DNA of 15,000 bases from the NCBI GenBank assembly GCA_963170055.1, contig CAUJGJ010000166.1, forward strand, positions 630,001 to 645,000, written 5' to 3'. Numbering within the stretch: the stretch's first letter is position 1; each line of letters opens with the position of its first letter. Below, one piece after another: positions 9,001 to 14,880 of the stretch. The notes beneath the pieces are model-generated. The model ran no database searches. It saw only the letters and a list, made by a program, of their open reading frames with translations, and was not told the DNA's origin. The translations under genes and the position numbers were made by a program. Source of the DNA: Halisarca cf. caerulea (taxonomy: Eukaryota; Porifera; Demospongiae; Chondrillida; Halisarcidae).

Positions 9001-11735
9001 TCGGAACACCGATTCCAGTGAACTAATGTCAATGCGCAATTAATGATGTAATTATTATTAGCCTATCATCCGTATGGAGTATGTCTGGCGATTGTACGGT
9101 GTACGTTCATTGATTGACCACCGTTCTTCGTCCAGATTTTTGTGAAAAGTACCATACGTACATGTGTCCCAATATTAACTGGCAATCTCCACAATTTACA
9201 TTAGGCTTCATCCAGCACATGCAGTACACAAACTAATACTGATGGTAAGGTTACCTGTTTTAATTTTCTATTCACCAAGTACGTAGGTGGACTAATTTAA
9301 CTAAGTACGTACATACCTTACAAAGAACACAGTAGTTTGCCAAAATAAGCCATGAAATTGGAGCATGGAATACTAGAAATAATGAAGCTACGTACGTACA
9401 TATGTATTGACGCCCTCGGTGATTAAGGAAAAGTGTGATTGTATTAGCTACACATCCCACTTGGGAGGGATACAACTAACTTGTGTCATGGGATGGTACT
9501 AATGAAATTGTCCTATACATTGGCCTGTGATCTTGTGCAATGGTAAGAGGTCAAGGGAAATGAAGTTAATTGTTCGTCAGGACTTCTTAACATTGGCGTA
9601 GGAATGACTTGTACTTTGGGGGGCTCATTCAATTTCATGTGCAATTCATGTGTAGTACAATAACTTTGACTAGAATGAAAAACATTGGGGGGGGAGCCCC
9701 TCCAGCCCCTATGGTTCCTACACCTACGTACATACGTATGCTTAATAACTTGATTGCAAGTGTGCTGTATAGTAAATCAAAAGTGGGCTGTAGAACTTTT
9801 ATAGACCACTTTTTTCCTTTGATCTACCTGCTCACCATGACACAAGTACACTGTACATATACAGAATGTGCAAAAGAAACTTCCTGCATATTAACATGAT
9901 GGTGAACTGGGCTCCAAATAACATTTACAATTCATGTCTGGGAATACGTACTAAAGATCTGTGATTGCATGCCTTTTTAAGGCATTGCTTAACTTAACTA
10001 TCACCACTTGAATGCAGGTACCTTTTGAGCGGGATGGCATCTTGTTGTTATCACGGGGTCAATTCTGAAACTAACATACGTACGTAGCACAGGGAAAAAC
10101 TTGCTTGGTATGAACGTACCTCGAAAGGGACATAAATCAGTGGTTATTGTTAGAGATACGTATGTACTAGGGTTGGTTTACATACATGAGGTATACACAG
10201 GGACAGAATGAGGAGCACCTACTATCCAGGGGTGTGTACTAACTTAAGGTTACCTGCTTTAATTTTCTATTCACCAAGTAGGTGGACTAAATTGACTAAG
10301 TACATATCTTATAAAGAACACAGAACGAAAACTTAGAAAGGTCTGTCGCCGCTTGGTCATTAAAATTCAAAGGAACTAAAATCACTTCAGCCACGTGTGT
10401 GTGGCGGCTCAACAAAACTTCTCCAGTCCTGGTTATAAAAGACAGCAATAGTTACATAAAAGTTTGCTAATAGCCGATCAAATCCTCACGGGATCTTTCA
10501 CAAAGGTCCCTTCAGTTTTGTTTTAAAGGGGTTACACACATTAAAATCTCTCATACAGCTGTAACGTGGACCACTACTTCACCCCTTTTGGCAGTGCTTA
10601 TACAGTCAAACCTCAGTATAGCGAACCCCCTTGGGACCACTGAAAAGGTTCGCTATATCAGGGTTCATTTACATAGAGTAAATAGGTGTACATTCTACGG
10701 TCTGTGTTTGCTATATCAGGGAGTTCATTGTATCCAGGGTTCATTATAGCAAGGTTCAACTGTATTATTATAATGATGATGTCTGCAAAGTAGAGGTCTT
10801 GGCTATCTATGCAAGACTGTACTCTTGATTGATTGATTGATAAAACTTATTACGTACATAACTCAAAGACTACCTTTTAAGGCCCTAGTAATTAGTTACA
10901 AGGACAGAAACAAGAAACAAACTGCCGAAACAGTAATCATGCTCAAATGTCAAATCACACTACAATCAGTTTGGTGGTCACAGAGGAGTGGCTGTAAAGG
11001 ACCTTTCCTCTTCTCTGTGGTGGTGGTGTCAGGCTTAGTGTGTGCGTGGGGGGGGGGGGGGGGGGTAGAGGAAACAGTCAAAAACATCATCACTGGGAAT
11101 AGGCCTCAATCCACCCCATAATCCTGCCCAGTATAATATGGTCACATCAGCAGCCCAATAAGCTACCAAGCACCTCACCCCCCCCCCCCTTCACTACTTT
11201 AGACTACACTGTAGATGAAATGTACTAAAGAAGTCATATATCCATAGATACCCAATACCACTGACAATAGAGCCTTATATCCCTCATTATCTGTACATAA
11301 GGTAAAGGGGGGTAATTCGGAACAGGGTCCGGCTGTAACTTTCGTTGTGTTTAAGTTTCCTGGTCATTGTTGCCACTGCCACAAACTCTCCCTTCATAGA
11401 GACAATGCAGACGAGAAACAGTGGATTTAGCTTGTAGTTGACTCTGCTTTTGGCCTGGTTGTTCCAAATTACCCCACTTTATAATGAGACCAACAAGCGA
11501 ACCGTCTCGCAAGTGCACACCGTACTCCCTCACCTCTAGCGTTGGCCATATTCACGTCCATCCCCTTGCTCCCCATTACATTCACAAACTCAGCTTTACC
11601 CAACAGCGAAACCAGATGGATAGGCGAATACGACTCGCATTTAACCTTTGAAAATTCGGCAACATCCTCTAAGTCAGCAAGGAAAGCCTCCAAACGAGCA
11701 CAGTCATCGCTTCTAATCACCTCTGACAGATCCAT
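2898..11735 (-). CDS. ANKRD45: ANKRD45-like ankyrin-repeat protein, complete four-exon model
   Basis: Spliced model, minus strand: 11735-11534, 5869-5702, 3645-3551, 3038-2898. It gives 606 coding bases and 201 residues plus stop. Ankyrin repeats lie at about residues 35-67, 68-100 (YTGLHLAGAWGHLETLKALI, close to the consensus TPLHLAA..GH.E.V..LL) and 101-123. From about residue 124 the tail is helical and charged, and its last 50 residues (KVTALCKEKWDWLTAHPDAS, then VEEIESQQEEF) resemble the C-terminal lid of Hsp70 (K.Q.VI.WLD.N..A...EFE....EL). Ankyrin repeats plus an Hsp70-C-like tail fit ANKRD45, and the divergent KLHL20 neighbour supports this. Human ANKRD45 is somewhat longer (about 270 residues, from memory). 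Function is poorly known; vertebrate work links it to cilia and cell division. Start: ATG 11735 in a strong context (accATGG). Each splice junction keeps frame. Orthology is inferred; no search was run. Confidence 0.8.
3140..3315. mobile_element. MITE with CAGTGAAACCTCTCTCATC ends
   Basis: Left end 3141-3162 and the reverse complement of 3293-3314 agree at 21 of 22 positions (agtgaaacctctctcatc.gcc). The interior has degenerate repeats of gcagattagcggg / ggcggactaatgagg. It sits inside intron 3 of the ANKRD45-like gene. The terminal CAGT..AACCTC is shared with elements at 10603, 13460 and about 14461. The family is probably pogo/Tc1-like and non-autonomous. Confidence 0.8.
3399..3452. repeat. 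TACG/TATG tetranucleotide array
   Basis: Run of catacgtacgtacgtatg and close variants. It is one of the longest of many GTAC/TACGTA clusters in this window; others are at about 2844-2862, 4112-4135, 4966-5010, 5178-5202, 8625-8645 and 8781-8804. Confidence 0.85.
3551..3645 (-). CDS. ANKRD45: ANKRD45-like exon 3, with a GC donor
   Basis: Acceptor tctactccatcttag ends at 3646. The first two bases complete a codon begun in exon 2, giving Glu124, and residues 125-155 follow (VAAAYKAVITGAREILGDAE then RISGKWNKDDK). The exon end is fixed by protein continuity: DDK joins NKV of exon 4, matching K.S..DK.KV in Hsp70 lids. The genomic bases after AAG are GCAAGC, so the donor is GC rather than GT. Confidence 0.78.
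3827..4108. mobile_element. MITE, CAGGGTTCTGCCCA family, intact ends
   Basis: It begins CAGGGTTCTGCCCA and ends TGGGCAGAACCCTG, a perfect 14-bp terminal inverted repeat. Flanks are acatac on the left and acatat on the right, a likely target duplication with one change. The body aligns with 1647-1942. No coding capacity; it lies in intron 2 of the ANKRD45-like gene. Confidence 0.85.
4237..4598. mobile_element. MITE with TACCGTATATCTTCTAATTT ends
   Basis: The left end taccgtatatcttctaattt, continuing ttcgg, is mirrored at 4573-4598 (ccgaaaaattagaagatata then tggta), giving about 25-bp inverted ends. The motif ttagaag recurs inside at 4291, 4331, 4350, 4499, 4526 and 4582, often with a nearby gacgaa. 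An open frame on the minus strand within it is Ser-rich and generated by these repeats. It shares its outermost 10 bases with the element at 8316-8482. Confidence 0.8.
4636..4858. mobile_element. MITE with CAGGGTTTCATTTAG ends and CCCAC target duplication
   Basis: A perfect 15-bp inverted repeat (CAGGGTTTCATTTAG at 4636-4650, ctaaatgaaaccctg at 4844-4858) is flanked on both sides by CCCAC, a convincing 5-bp target site duplication. A C16 run (4829-4844) abuts the right end. Intron 2 of the ANKRD45-like gene. No coding capacity. Confidence 0.85.
4966..5010. repeat. TACG/TATG tetranucleotide array
   Basis: Array of tacatacatacgtacgtacg followed by tatgtatgtatgtatgtac. The register changes from TACG to TATG, a difference of one base per unit, compatible with CpG to TpG decay. 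Confidence 0.85.
5221..5502. mobile_element. MITE with CTGGTTTATCC right end, copy A, containing a minisatellite
   Basis: It shares tgtgaa.cc, actaaactgtaca.aattc and the right end gatgtcgt.ggataaaccag..c.cactgta with copy B at 14698-14865. The right terminus read inward is tacagtgagcgctggtttat. The left limit is approximate. The interior is expanded by the 16-bp tandem array at 5263-5454. Confidence 0.65.
5263..5454. repeat. 16-bp minisatellite, 12 copies
   Basis: Twelve consecutive units of cacctggtttatccaa with substitutions (ggttt/gattt, ccaa/ctga/ccga) occupy exactly 192 bases. Units resemble the terminal motif of the element that contains them. Confidence 0.93.
5702..5869 (-). CDS. ANKRD45: ANKRD45-like exon 2, ankyrin repeats
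   Basis: Acceptor cttgtgttcag ends at 5870, and donor CAG|GTTTGT follows 5702. The 168-base exon enters and leaves in phase 1, so it is symmetric. It completes Gly68 and encodes residues 69-123: one near-consensus ankyrin repeat with the hallmark LHLAGAWGHLETLKALISNG, and most of a third repeat (NETPCNVAERYGNQDCVEFL). Confidence 0.88.
5870..6885. other. Left part of intron 1, no gene seen
   Basis: Non-coding on both strands as far as can be read. Holds the three-copy 18-bp repeat at 6371-6424, several tacgta motifs (5962-5997, 6328, 6778) and a G/C-rich fragment at about 6470-6500 (gggtttggggaagggggcat) that looks like repeat debris. Confidence 0.5.
6371..6424. repeat. 18-bp tandem repeat, 3 identical copies
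   Basis: Three perfect copies of ctacaggtacatgccacc. Perfect identity suggests a recent expansion. Confidence 0.95.
6886..7019. mobile_element. 134-bp foldback MITE with a nested perfect palindrome
   Basis: A perfect 19-bp terminal inverted repeat (TGGTTAAGACATGTGTAGG at 6886-6904, its reverse complement at 7001-7019) is flanked on both sides by TTTAG (6881-6885 and 7020-7024), a 5-bp target duplication. Inside is a second perfect inverted repeat with 21-base arms, 6922-6942 and 6946-6966 (core cttgccctcgggtac), and a 3-base loop. Sequence between the two repeats also pairs partly. A transcript could fold into an almost continuous hairpin. It lies in intron 1 of the ANKRD45-like gene. Confidence 0.9.
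7025..7569. other. Intron 1, repeat debris, no gene seen
   Basis: Contains a G8 run near 7047, a region at about 7150-7230 related to 605-690, and a mirrored ccctgggggtccatacccccag segment near 7191-7213. No coding frame supported. Confidence 0.45.
7570..8096. mobile_element. piggyBac-like non-autonomous element
   Basis: Both ends are TTAA next to CCCTTTATTG, the target site and terminal pattern of piggyBac elements. Left: TTAA, CCCTTTATTGTGG, then gagccactatagtggctc. Right (reverse strand): TTAA, CCCTTTATTGGGG, about 20 bases of spacer, then a second CCCTTTATTGTGGACGAG and ccactatagtgg. So the internal repeat is close to the left end and set back by 34 bases at the right, like the asymmetric arrangement known in piggyBac. 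GCCACTATAGTGGC is itself a palindrome. The interior is AT-rich with no transposase. Intron 1 of the ANKRD45-like gene. Confidence 0.8.
8316..8482. mobile_element. MITE with TACCGTATATCCAGAAA ends
   Basis: Left end accgtatatccagaaacatt followed by ggcga is mirrored at the right by tcgccaatatttctggatat, about 27 bp with few mismatches. A further subterminal inverted pair is formed by gtttggcgg and ccgccaaa. Its outermost bases (TACCGTATATC, preceded by AAA) match the element at 4237, but the rest differs. Confidence 0.8.
8795..9163. mobile_element. Inverted-repeat element with about 45-bp ends
   Basis: The left arm (cgtatgtatggtacttttca through caaagaactggacgacgaac) is mirrored at about 9110-9160 (gttcttcgtccagatttttg then tgaaaagtaccatacgtac). 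Arms match with scattered substitutions. Interior has partial inverted matches such as tgaacgtac / gtacgttca. Exact ends and target site are not clear. No coding capacity. Confidence 0.65.
9247..9332. repeat. Dispersed direct repeat, copy 1
   Basis: 86 bases from aaggttacctgttttaattt to caaagaacacag, paired with 10246-10323. Differs from copy 2 by a few substitutions and two 4-base insertions (CGTA after aagta; GTAC after aagtac). Confidence 0.85.
9333..10245. other. Intron 1, no gene seen
   Basis: No supported coding frame or delimitable element. Contains tacgta motifs (9391, 9725, 9945, 10078, 10156) and a G-rich then C-rich fragment near 9683-9715 like the debris near 6478. Confidence 0.45.
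10246..10323. repeat. Dispersed direct repeat, copy 2
   Basis: 78 bases from aaggttacctgctttaattt to taaagaacacag, about 1 kb from copy 1 and in the same orientation. Lacks both 4-base blocks seen in copy 1. Confidence 0.85.
10603..10762. mobile_element. 160-bp MITE with CAGTcaAACCTC ends and TA target site
   Basis: It begins CAGTCAAACCTCAGTATAGC and ends ttatagcaaggttcaactg, which reads inward as CAGTTGAACCTTGCTATAA. TA flanks both ends (10601-10602 and 10763-10764). The motif ggttcgctatatcaggg recurs inside in related forms. Pogo/Tc1-like by ends and target site. Intron 1 of the ANKRD45-like gene. Confidence 0.82.
10763..11302. other. Intron 1, homopolymer runs, no gene seen
   Basis: Contains a (TTGA)n run at about 10827-10842, a G18 run at 11048-11065 and a C12 run at 11178-11189. 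No supported gene. The open frame starting near 10837 runs into the G tract and lacks coding features. Confidence 0.5.
11303..11481. mobile_element. MITE with TAAAG.GGGGTAATT.GGAACA ends
   Basis: Left taaaggggggtaattcggaa continuing ca is mirrored by ttgttccaaattaccccact continuing tta at the right, with two mismatches over the first 22 bases. It ends about 50 bases from the exon 1 donor of the ANKRD45-like gene. A related fragment (gtggggaatttggaacaatg) occurs at about 4175-4194. Confidence 0.75.
11534..11735 (-). CDS. ANKRD45: ANKRD45-like exon 1 (start exon)
   Basis: ATG at 11735-11733 in a strong context (acaccATGG). It encodes residues 1-67 and the first base of Gly68: an acidic helix-like N-terminus (MDLSEVIRSDDCARLEAFLA), then the first ankyrin repeat (SPIHLVSLLGKAEFVNVMGS). 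Donor AGAG|GTGAGG after 11534 in phase 1, matching the phase of exon 2; joining makes NARGYTGLHLAG, a normal ankyrin loop-helix transition. Confidence 0.85.
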
Positions 11736-11993
11736 GGTGTACCGTTATCAATCTCCACTGACAAACAAGACGAACGAATGCAGAGAGACGCTGCTGCTTG
11801 GAAACGGGTGTACCGCCACTCGGAGGGGTAGCCCCTGCAACATGGAGGAGGCGTGTTCAACATTAAAACATCAGGACATCAGCAGATCAGGATAGCGCGA
11901 GGGATAGCGCTCGGGAAAGCGTACAACGGAAAATGAAGGATTAATTTTCTTAGAATTGCGTGACAGTTGCACGCCGTATCCACGCCTGCTACA
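11736..11993. promoter_or_regulatory. Divergent promoter region between ANKRD45-like and KLHL20-like genes
   Basis: The start codons are 258 bases apart on opposite strands, so both promoters and 5' leaders must fit here unless there are upstream non-coding exons. It is richer in CpG than flanking introns (11801-11930), has no TATA box that I can identify, and carries a near-duplicate gatagcgcgagg / gatagcgctcgg (11890-11915). A sequence fitting the RFX X-box pattern (GCTGCT T GGAAAC) is at 11793-11805. Two short upstream ATGs on the plus strand (11842 and 11933) would open frames of 17 and 3 codons if transcribed. Confidence 0.6.
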
Positions 11994-13222
11994 ATGGATT
12001 CTAGTCCTTTGGATATGTGGTGCAAAGTGCCTTCAGAAAAGAGCGAGGCTTCAGGTTCTCTGAGGAATGCCCACCATCCTCAAGAGGTAATAGAAAGTCT
12101 AAATAAACTACGACTACACGAGCAGCTATGCGATGTTGTCATTCTGGTAGAGGGTGAACGGTTTCCCGCGCATCGAGTCGTTTTGGCGGCAAACACTCCC
12201 TACTTCGAAGCAATGTTTTCAAGTAACCTCGAGGAAAGTCGTCAGAAGACAGTGACGATCAAAGAAGTAAAGTCGGAGGCCGTCAGGGAAATCATCGACT
12301 ACTGCTACACCTCAACCGTCCACATCGACAATTCCAACGTGGAGGGTTTGTTATCTGCCTCGTGTTTGCTCCAGGTTCGTGGAGTAACCGGCGCCTGTTG
12401 CGAGTTCATGAAGACCCAGCTCGATTCAGAAAACTGCCTCAGCGTTCGTGCTTTTGCTGAAGCGCATTCCTGCCAAGAACTGGTGCAGGTAGCGGATGCG
12501 TTTGTACACGAACATTGTACAGAGGTCTTTGAAGGTGAAGAGTTTCTGCGACTGAATTCAAGGGAGCTTGCGTCTCTTCTCGAAAGCGACCAACTTAACG
12601 TGCCAAACGAAGAACAGGTGTTTGAGTCGGTAATGAAATGGGCACAGGTGGACGTTGCTAGCCGTAGGCAGGATCTCCACAACATCCTGTGTCATGTTCG
12701 TTTGCCCCTTCTCTCTCCAAGCTATCTTGTGTCTCGTGTCAGTTCAGATCCGTTGATTCGCGGAGATCAGCAGTGCAGGGATCTGATCGACGAAGCAAAG
12801 GATTATCTTCTTCTACCGGACCAGAGGGAGCACTTGCAAGGACCGCGTACAAGGCCTAGACGATCCACTCGGCAGAATGAGCTCCTCTATGCTGTTGGCG
12901 GGTGGTGCAGTGGTGATGCTATCAGCATGGTCGAATGCTATGATTTGAAAAGCAACGAATGGTCTGTTGTCCCAGCTATGTCGAAAAGAAGGTGTGGCGT
13001 GGGTGTGGCAGTGCTAAACGACTTCTTGTATGCTATTGGTGGACATGATGGAGTGAACTATCTAAACAGTATCGAACGATACGATCCAAAAACTCGCCAA
13101 TGGTCGTCATCTGTACCGTCCACTTCAACCTGCCGCACAAGTTTTGGAGTTGCTGTCCTTGATGATTCTGTCTATGCTGTGGGCGGTCAGGATGGGACAT
13201 CATGCCTCAAGCATGTTGAAAA
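11994..13222 (+). CDS. KLHL20: KLHL20-like first coding exon: BTB, BACK, kelch 1-3
   Basis: 409 complete codons plus two bases. Donor GAA AA|GTATGT at 13222/13223, phase 2. The frame would stop at TAG a few codons past the donor, and family alignment (..VEKY..PKENKW) shows the sequence must splice here. The exon is free of the tacgta repeats that fill the surrounding non-coding DNA. Confidence 0.93.
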
Positions 13223-14432
13223 GTATGTATGTGCGTAGTTGTTGGGGTATGAGTGCACTTATATGTGAGCTGTGTTCTCCCAAGGTATCTTGGGGCACGT
13301 GGGTCCAACATGCCTTCTCTTTAAGAAACTCTTTGTAAGCAAAGAAAATATTTATTTGGACATTATAAGTAATCTATGTTTAGTATAGATGATGCTGTTG
13401 TGCATAACTGAATTACAAGGAACTTGTTATGCATAGTATGCATACAGTGTGTGTACATACAGTAGAACCTCATTAGTAAGAACACTGTTAATGAGTAATA
13501 CCTGGTTAGGAAGTACAAGGATATGATACCCCAGCTTATAACCCATAATACTAATCTACGTATATAGTTAGCAAGCACTACTGATAGTGAGTAGCAATTT
13601 GGAGGGTCCCCAGGTGTACTTACTAATGAGGTTTGACTGTATGATGTAACTATACATGTATGTATGTACATGGTCAATCAACATGCCTTAAATTGTTTCT
13701 GAGGAGAACACTGTGTGTGACAATGTTAGTACATCTCCACTTGTACGTACGTATGTATACTTATCTATATACGAGAAATGGTACTCATCTGGCTTACGTT
13801 CACTGTAAGAGTTCGTCTGTCGGACCACATTGTTAGCAGAAATAAAACTAATGATCAATTATGAGGTGTTGGGTATGTGGTGGTGGTGGTCTGTGCCCAC
13901 CTTAGTAAGTAGTAGAGGTAAATCACAGAGCACTGCTCACAATACAAGGGTGTTGGACCAGTTAGTGTTGTATGAACCAGACCTCACAACATGGGTATAT
14001 GCAATTGAACTTAGTTAGCAAGTGTGTATGTACATATGCACCTGATATGGTGTACATAGAGCATAGATTTCGGTATCTGTACGTGAAAAGTACATGCTCC
14101 TTGCTCTATGTACCGTATGTACAGTGCTGTAGATGATACTGATAGTAAGAGCTTCTGATAGTACGTACAAATTTCAGTTGCCTTTGATATGTAGTTGGGC
14201 AAGTTGTGCTGTATGTATGTATGTGTGTGCGTACTTGTATCAGCTACGTACATACTCGTGATCACCAGATCACCATGTTTACACGCTCCAGGTACAACCC
14301 CAAGGAGAACAAGTGGACTTCTGTCTCTCCAATGTTGAGTCGTAGACTGGGAGTGGCTGTGGCAGTGCTGGACGGTCACCTGTACGCAGTGGGAGGGTCT
14401 GATGGGTCAGCTCCTGTCAACACTGTTGAGAG
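11994..14432 (+). CDS. KLHL20: KLHL20-like BTB-BACK-kelch protein, 5' part (two coding exons)
   Basis: Exons 11994-13222 and 14292-14432; the 3' part lies beyond the window. BTB at about residues 37-143 ([20 protein letters not shown]), BACK at about 148-250 ([36 protein letters not shown]), linker [10 protein letters not shown] at 281-290, then kelch repeats from 297 ([31 protein letters not shown]). These closely follow human KLHL20 and Drosophila diablo as I know them. Family role: BTB and BACK bind Cullin-3, and kelch blades bind substrates for ubiquitination. In mammals, reported KLHL20 targets include DAPK and PML, and Golgi trafficking is affected; whether this holds here is unknown. 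Start ATG 11994 has A at -3 and G at +4, with an in-frame TGA at 11961. Full KLHL20 has six kelch repeats; four are visible here. Confidence 0.92.
13460..13639. mobile_element. 180-bp MITE with CAGT..AACCTCATTAGTAAG ends, TA target site
   Basis: Left CAGTAGAACCTCATTAGTAA and the inward-read right end CAGTCAAACCTCATTAGTAA differ at two positions in 21. TA flanks at 13458-13459 and 13640-13641. Same outer motif as elements at 3140 and 10603. Intron of the KLHL20-like gene. Confidence 0.87.
14052..14113. repeat. Inverted repeat, 12-base perfect arms
   Basis: GTACATAGAGCA (14052-14063) and TGCTCTATGTAC (14102-14113) with a 38-base loop that contains a smaller pair (gtac..gtac). May be the remains of a short element. 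Confidence 0.7.
14292..14432 (+). CDS. KLHL20: KLHL20-like exon encoding kelch repeat 4
   Basis: Acceptor cacgctccag ends at 14291; donor GAGAG|GTGTGT after 14432. The exon is 141 bases, enters and leaves in phase 2, and encodes one kelch blade unit ([20 protein letters not shown], then [20 protein letters not shown] and NTVER). The joined sequence [12 protein letters not shown] matches the family at the exon border. Confidence 0.92.
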
Positions 14433-14460
14433 GTGTGTATTCCACAATAGACTGACAGTA

Positions 14461-14573
14461 AGGTGAAACCTCTCTGAACCCTTAGGACTTGAGGTTGCAG
14501 GAGGACTTGAAAACTTCTTCAATTTAGAGAGGGTTCCAAATTACAGAAGGTTCAGTTTAGAGAGGTTTCATTG
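14461..14573. mobile_element. Short MITE with TGAAACCTCTCT.AAC ends
   Basis: tgaaacctctctgaac (14464-14479) is mirrored by gtttagagaggtttca at the right (14555-14570), with one mismatch in 16. Internal copies of the motif (tttagagagggttcc) follow. Outermost bases are eroded (cagtaagg on the left, ttgta on the right). Starts about 30 bases after the kelch-4 exon. Confidence 0.65.
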
Positions 14574-14663
14574 TACGTATGTGTCTGGGAGGGAAGTGAG
14601 GGATCGGTTTTTGCAGTTGAGAGGTATTTTGCAATGCTATGTATGTACGTACATATTTACTGA

Positions 14664-14666
<3 letters not shown>

Positions 14667-14697
<31 letters not shown>
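14667..14697. repeat. GT microsatellite
   Basis: 31 bases of uninterrupted alternating GT, directly beside the left end of the element at 14698. Confidence 0.95.
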
Positions 14698-14698
<1 letters not shown>

Positions 14699-14865
14699 CT
14701 GGTTTATCCGGAAACCTCTTTTATCTGACACTGTATTGTGAATCCCCATTACTAAACTGTACACAATTCTACCTGGTTTGTCCAACACCTGATATACCCA
14801 ACACCTGGTTTATCTGACACTCTCATGGGGAACTGATGTCGTCGGATAAACCAGTACCCACTGTA
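14698..14865. mobile_element. MITE with CTGGTTTATCC ends, copy B
   Basis: Left cctggtttatccggaaacct and right gtcgtcggataaaccag, i.e. inverted CTGGTTTATCCG. Shares the interior with copy A (5221-5502), but holds only about four of the 16-bp cacctggtttatcc-like units instead of twelve. Ends at actgta. Confidence 0.72.
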
Positions 14866-14880
14866 CTGTACTCAGAACCT

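Larger units (their letters stand above)
13223..14291 (+). other. KLHL20-like intron
   Basis: 1,069 bases, GTATGT...CTCCAG. Holds a 180-bp MITE (13460-13639), a 12-base inverted repeat (14052-14063 / 14102-14113) and several tacgta/tatg runs. No coding frame supported. Confidence 0.85.

Noticed and set aside
10381..10600. Possible small RNA gene (patches of complementarity such as aaaggggtta / caccccttt)
   Set aside because: No tRNA box A/B arrangement, cloverleaf or known RNA motif could be drawn.
10837..11121. 94-codon plus-strand frame
   Set aside because: Runs through a G18 homopolymer, has no family resemblance, and lies in an intron filled with repeats.
11967..11993. Upstream TTG start for the KLHL20-like protein
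   Set aside because: TTG is not a normal animal start; ATG 11994 has a strong context and follows an in-frame TGA at 11961.
12305..12685. 126-codon minus-strand frame opposite the KLHL20-like exon
   Set aside because: It is the antisense shadow of a strongly family-matching coding exon.
14011..14379. 122-codon minus-strand frame overlapping the kelch-4 exon
   Set aside because: Spans intron, inverted repeat and the antisense of a real exon; no protein-like features.
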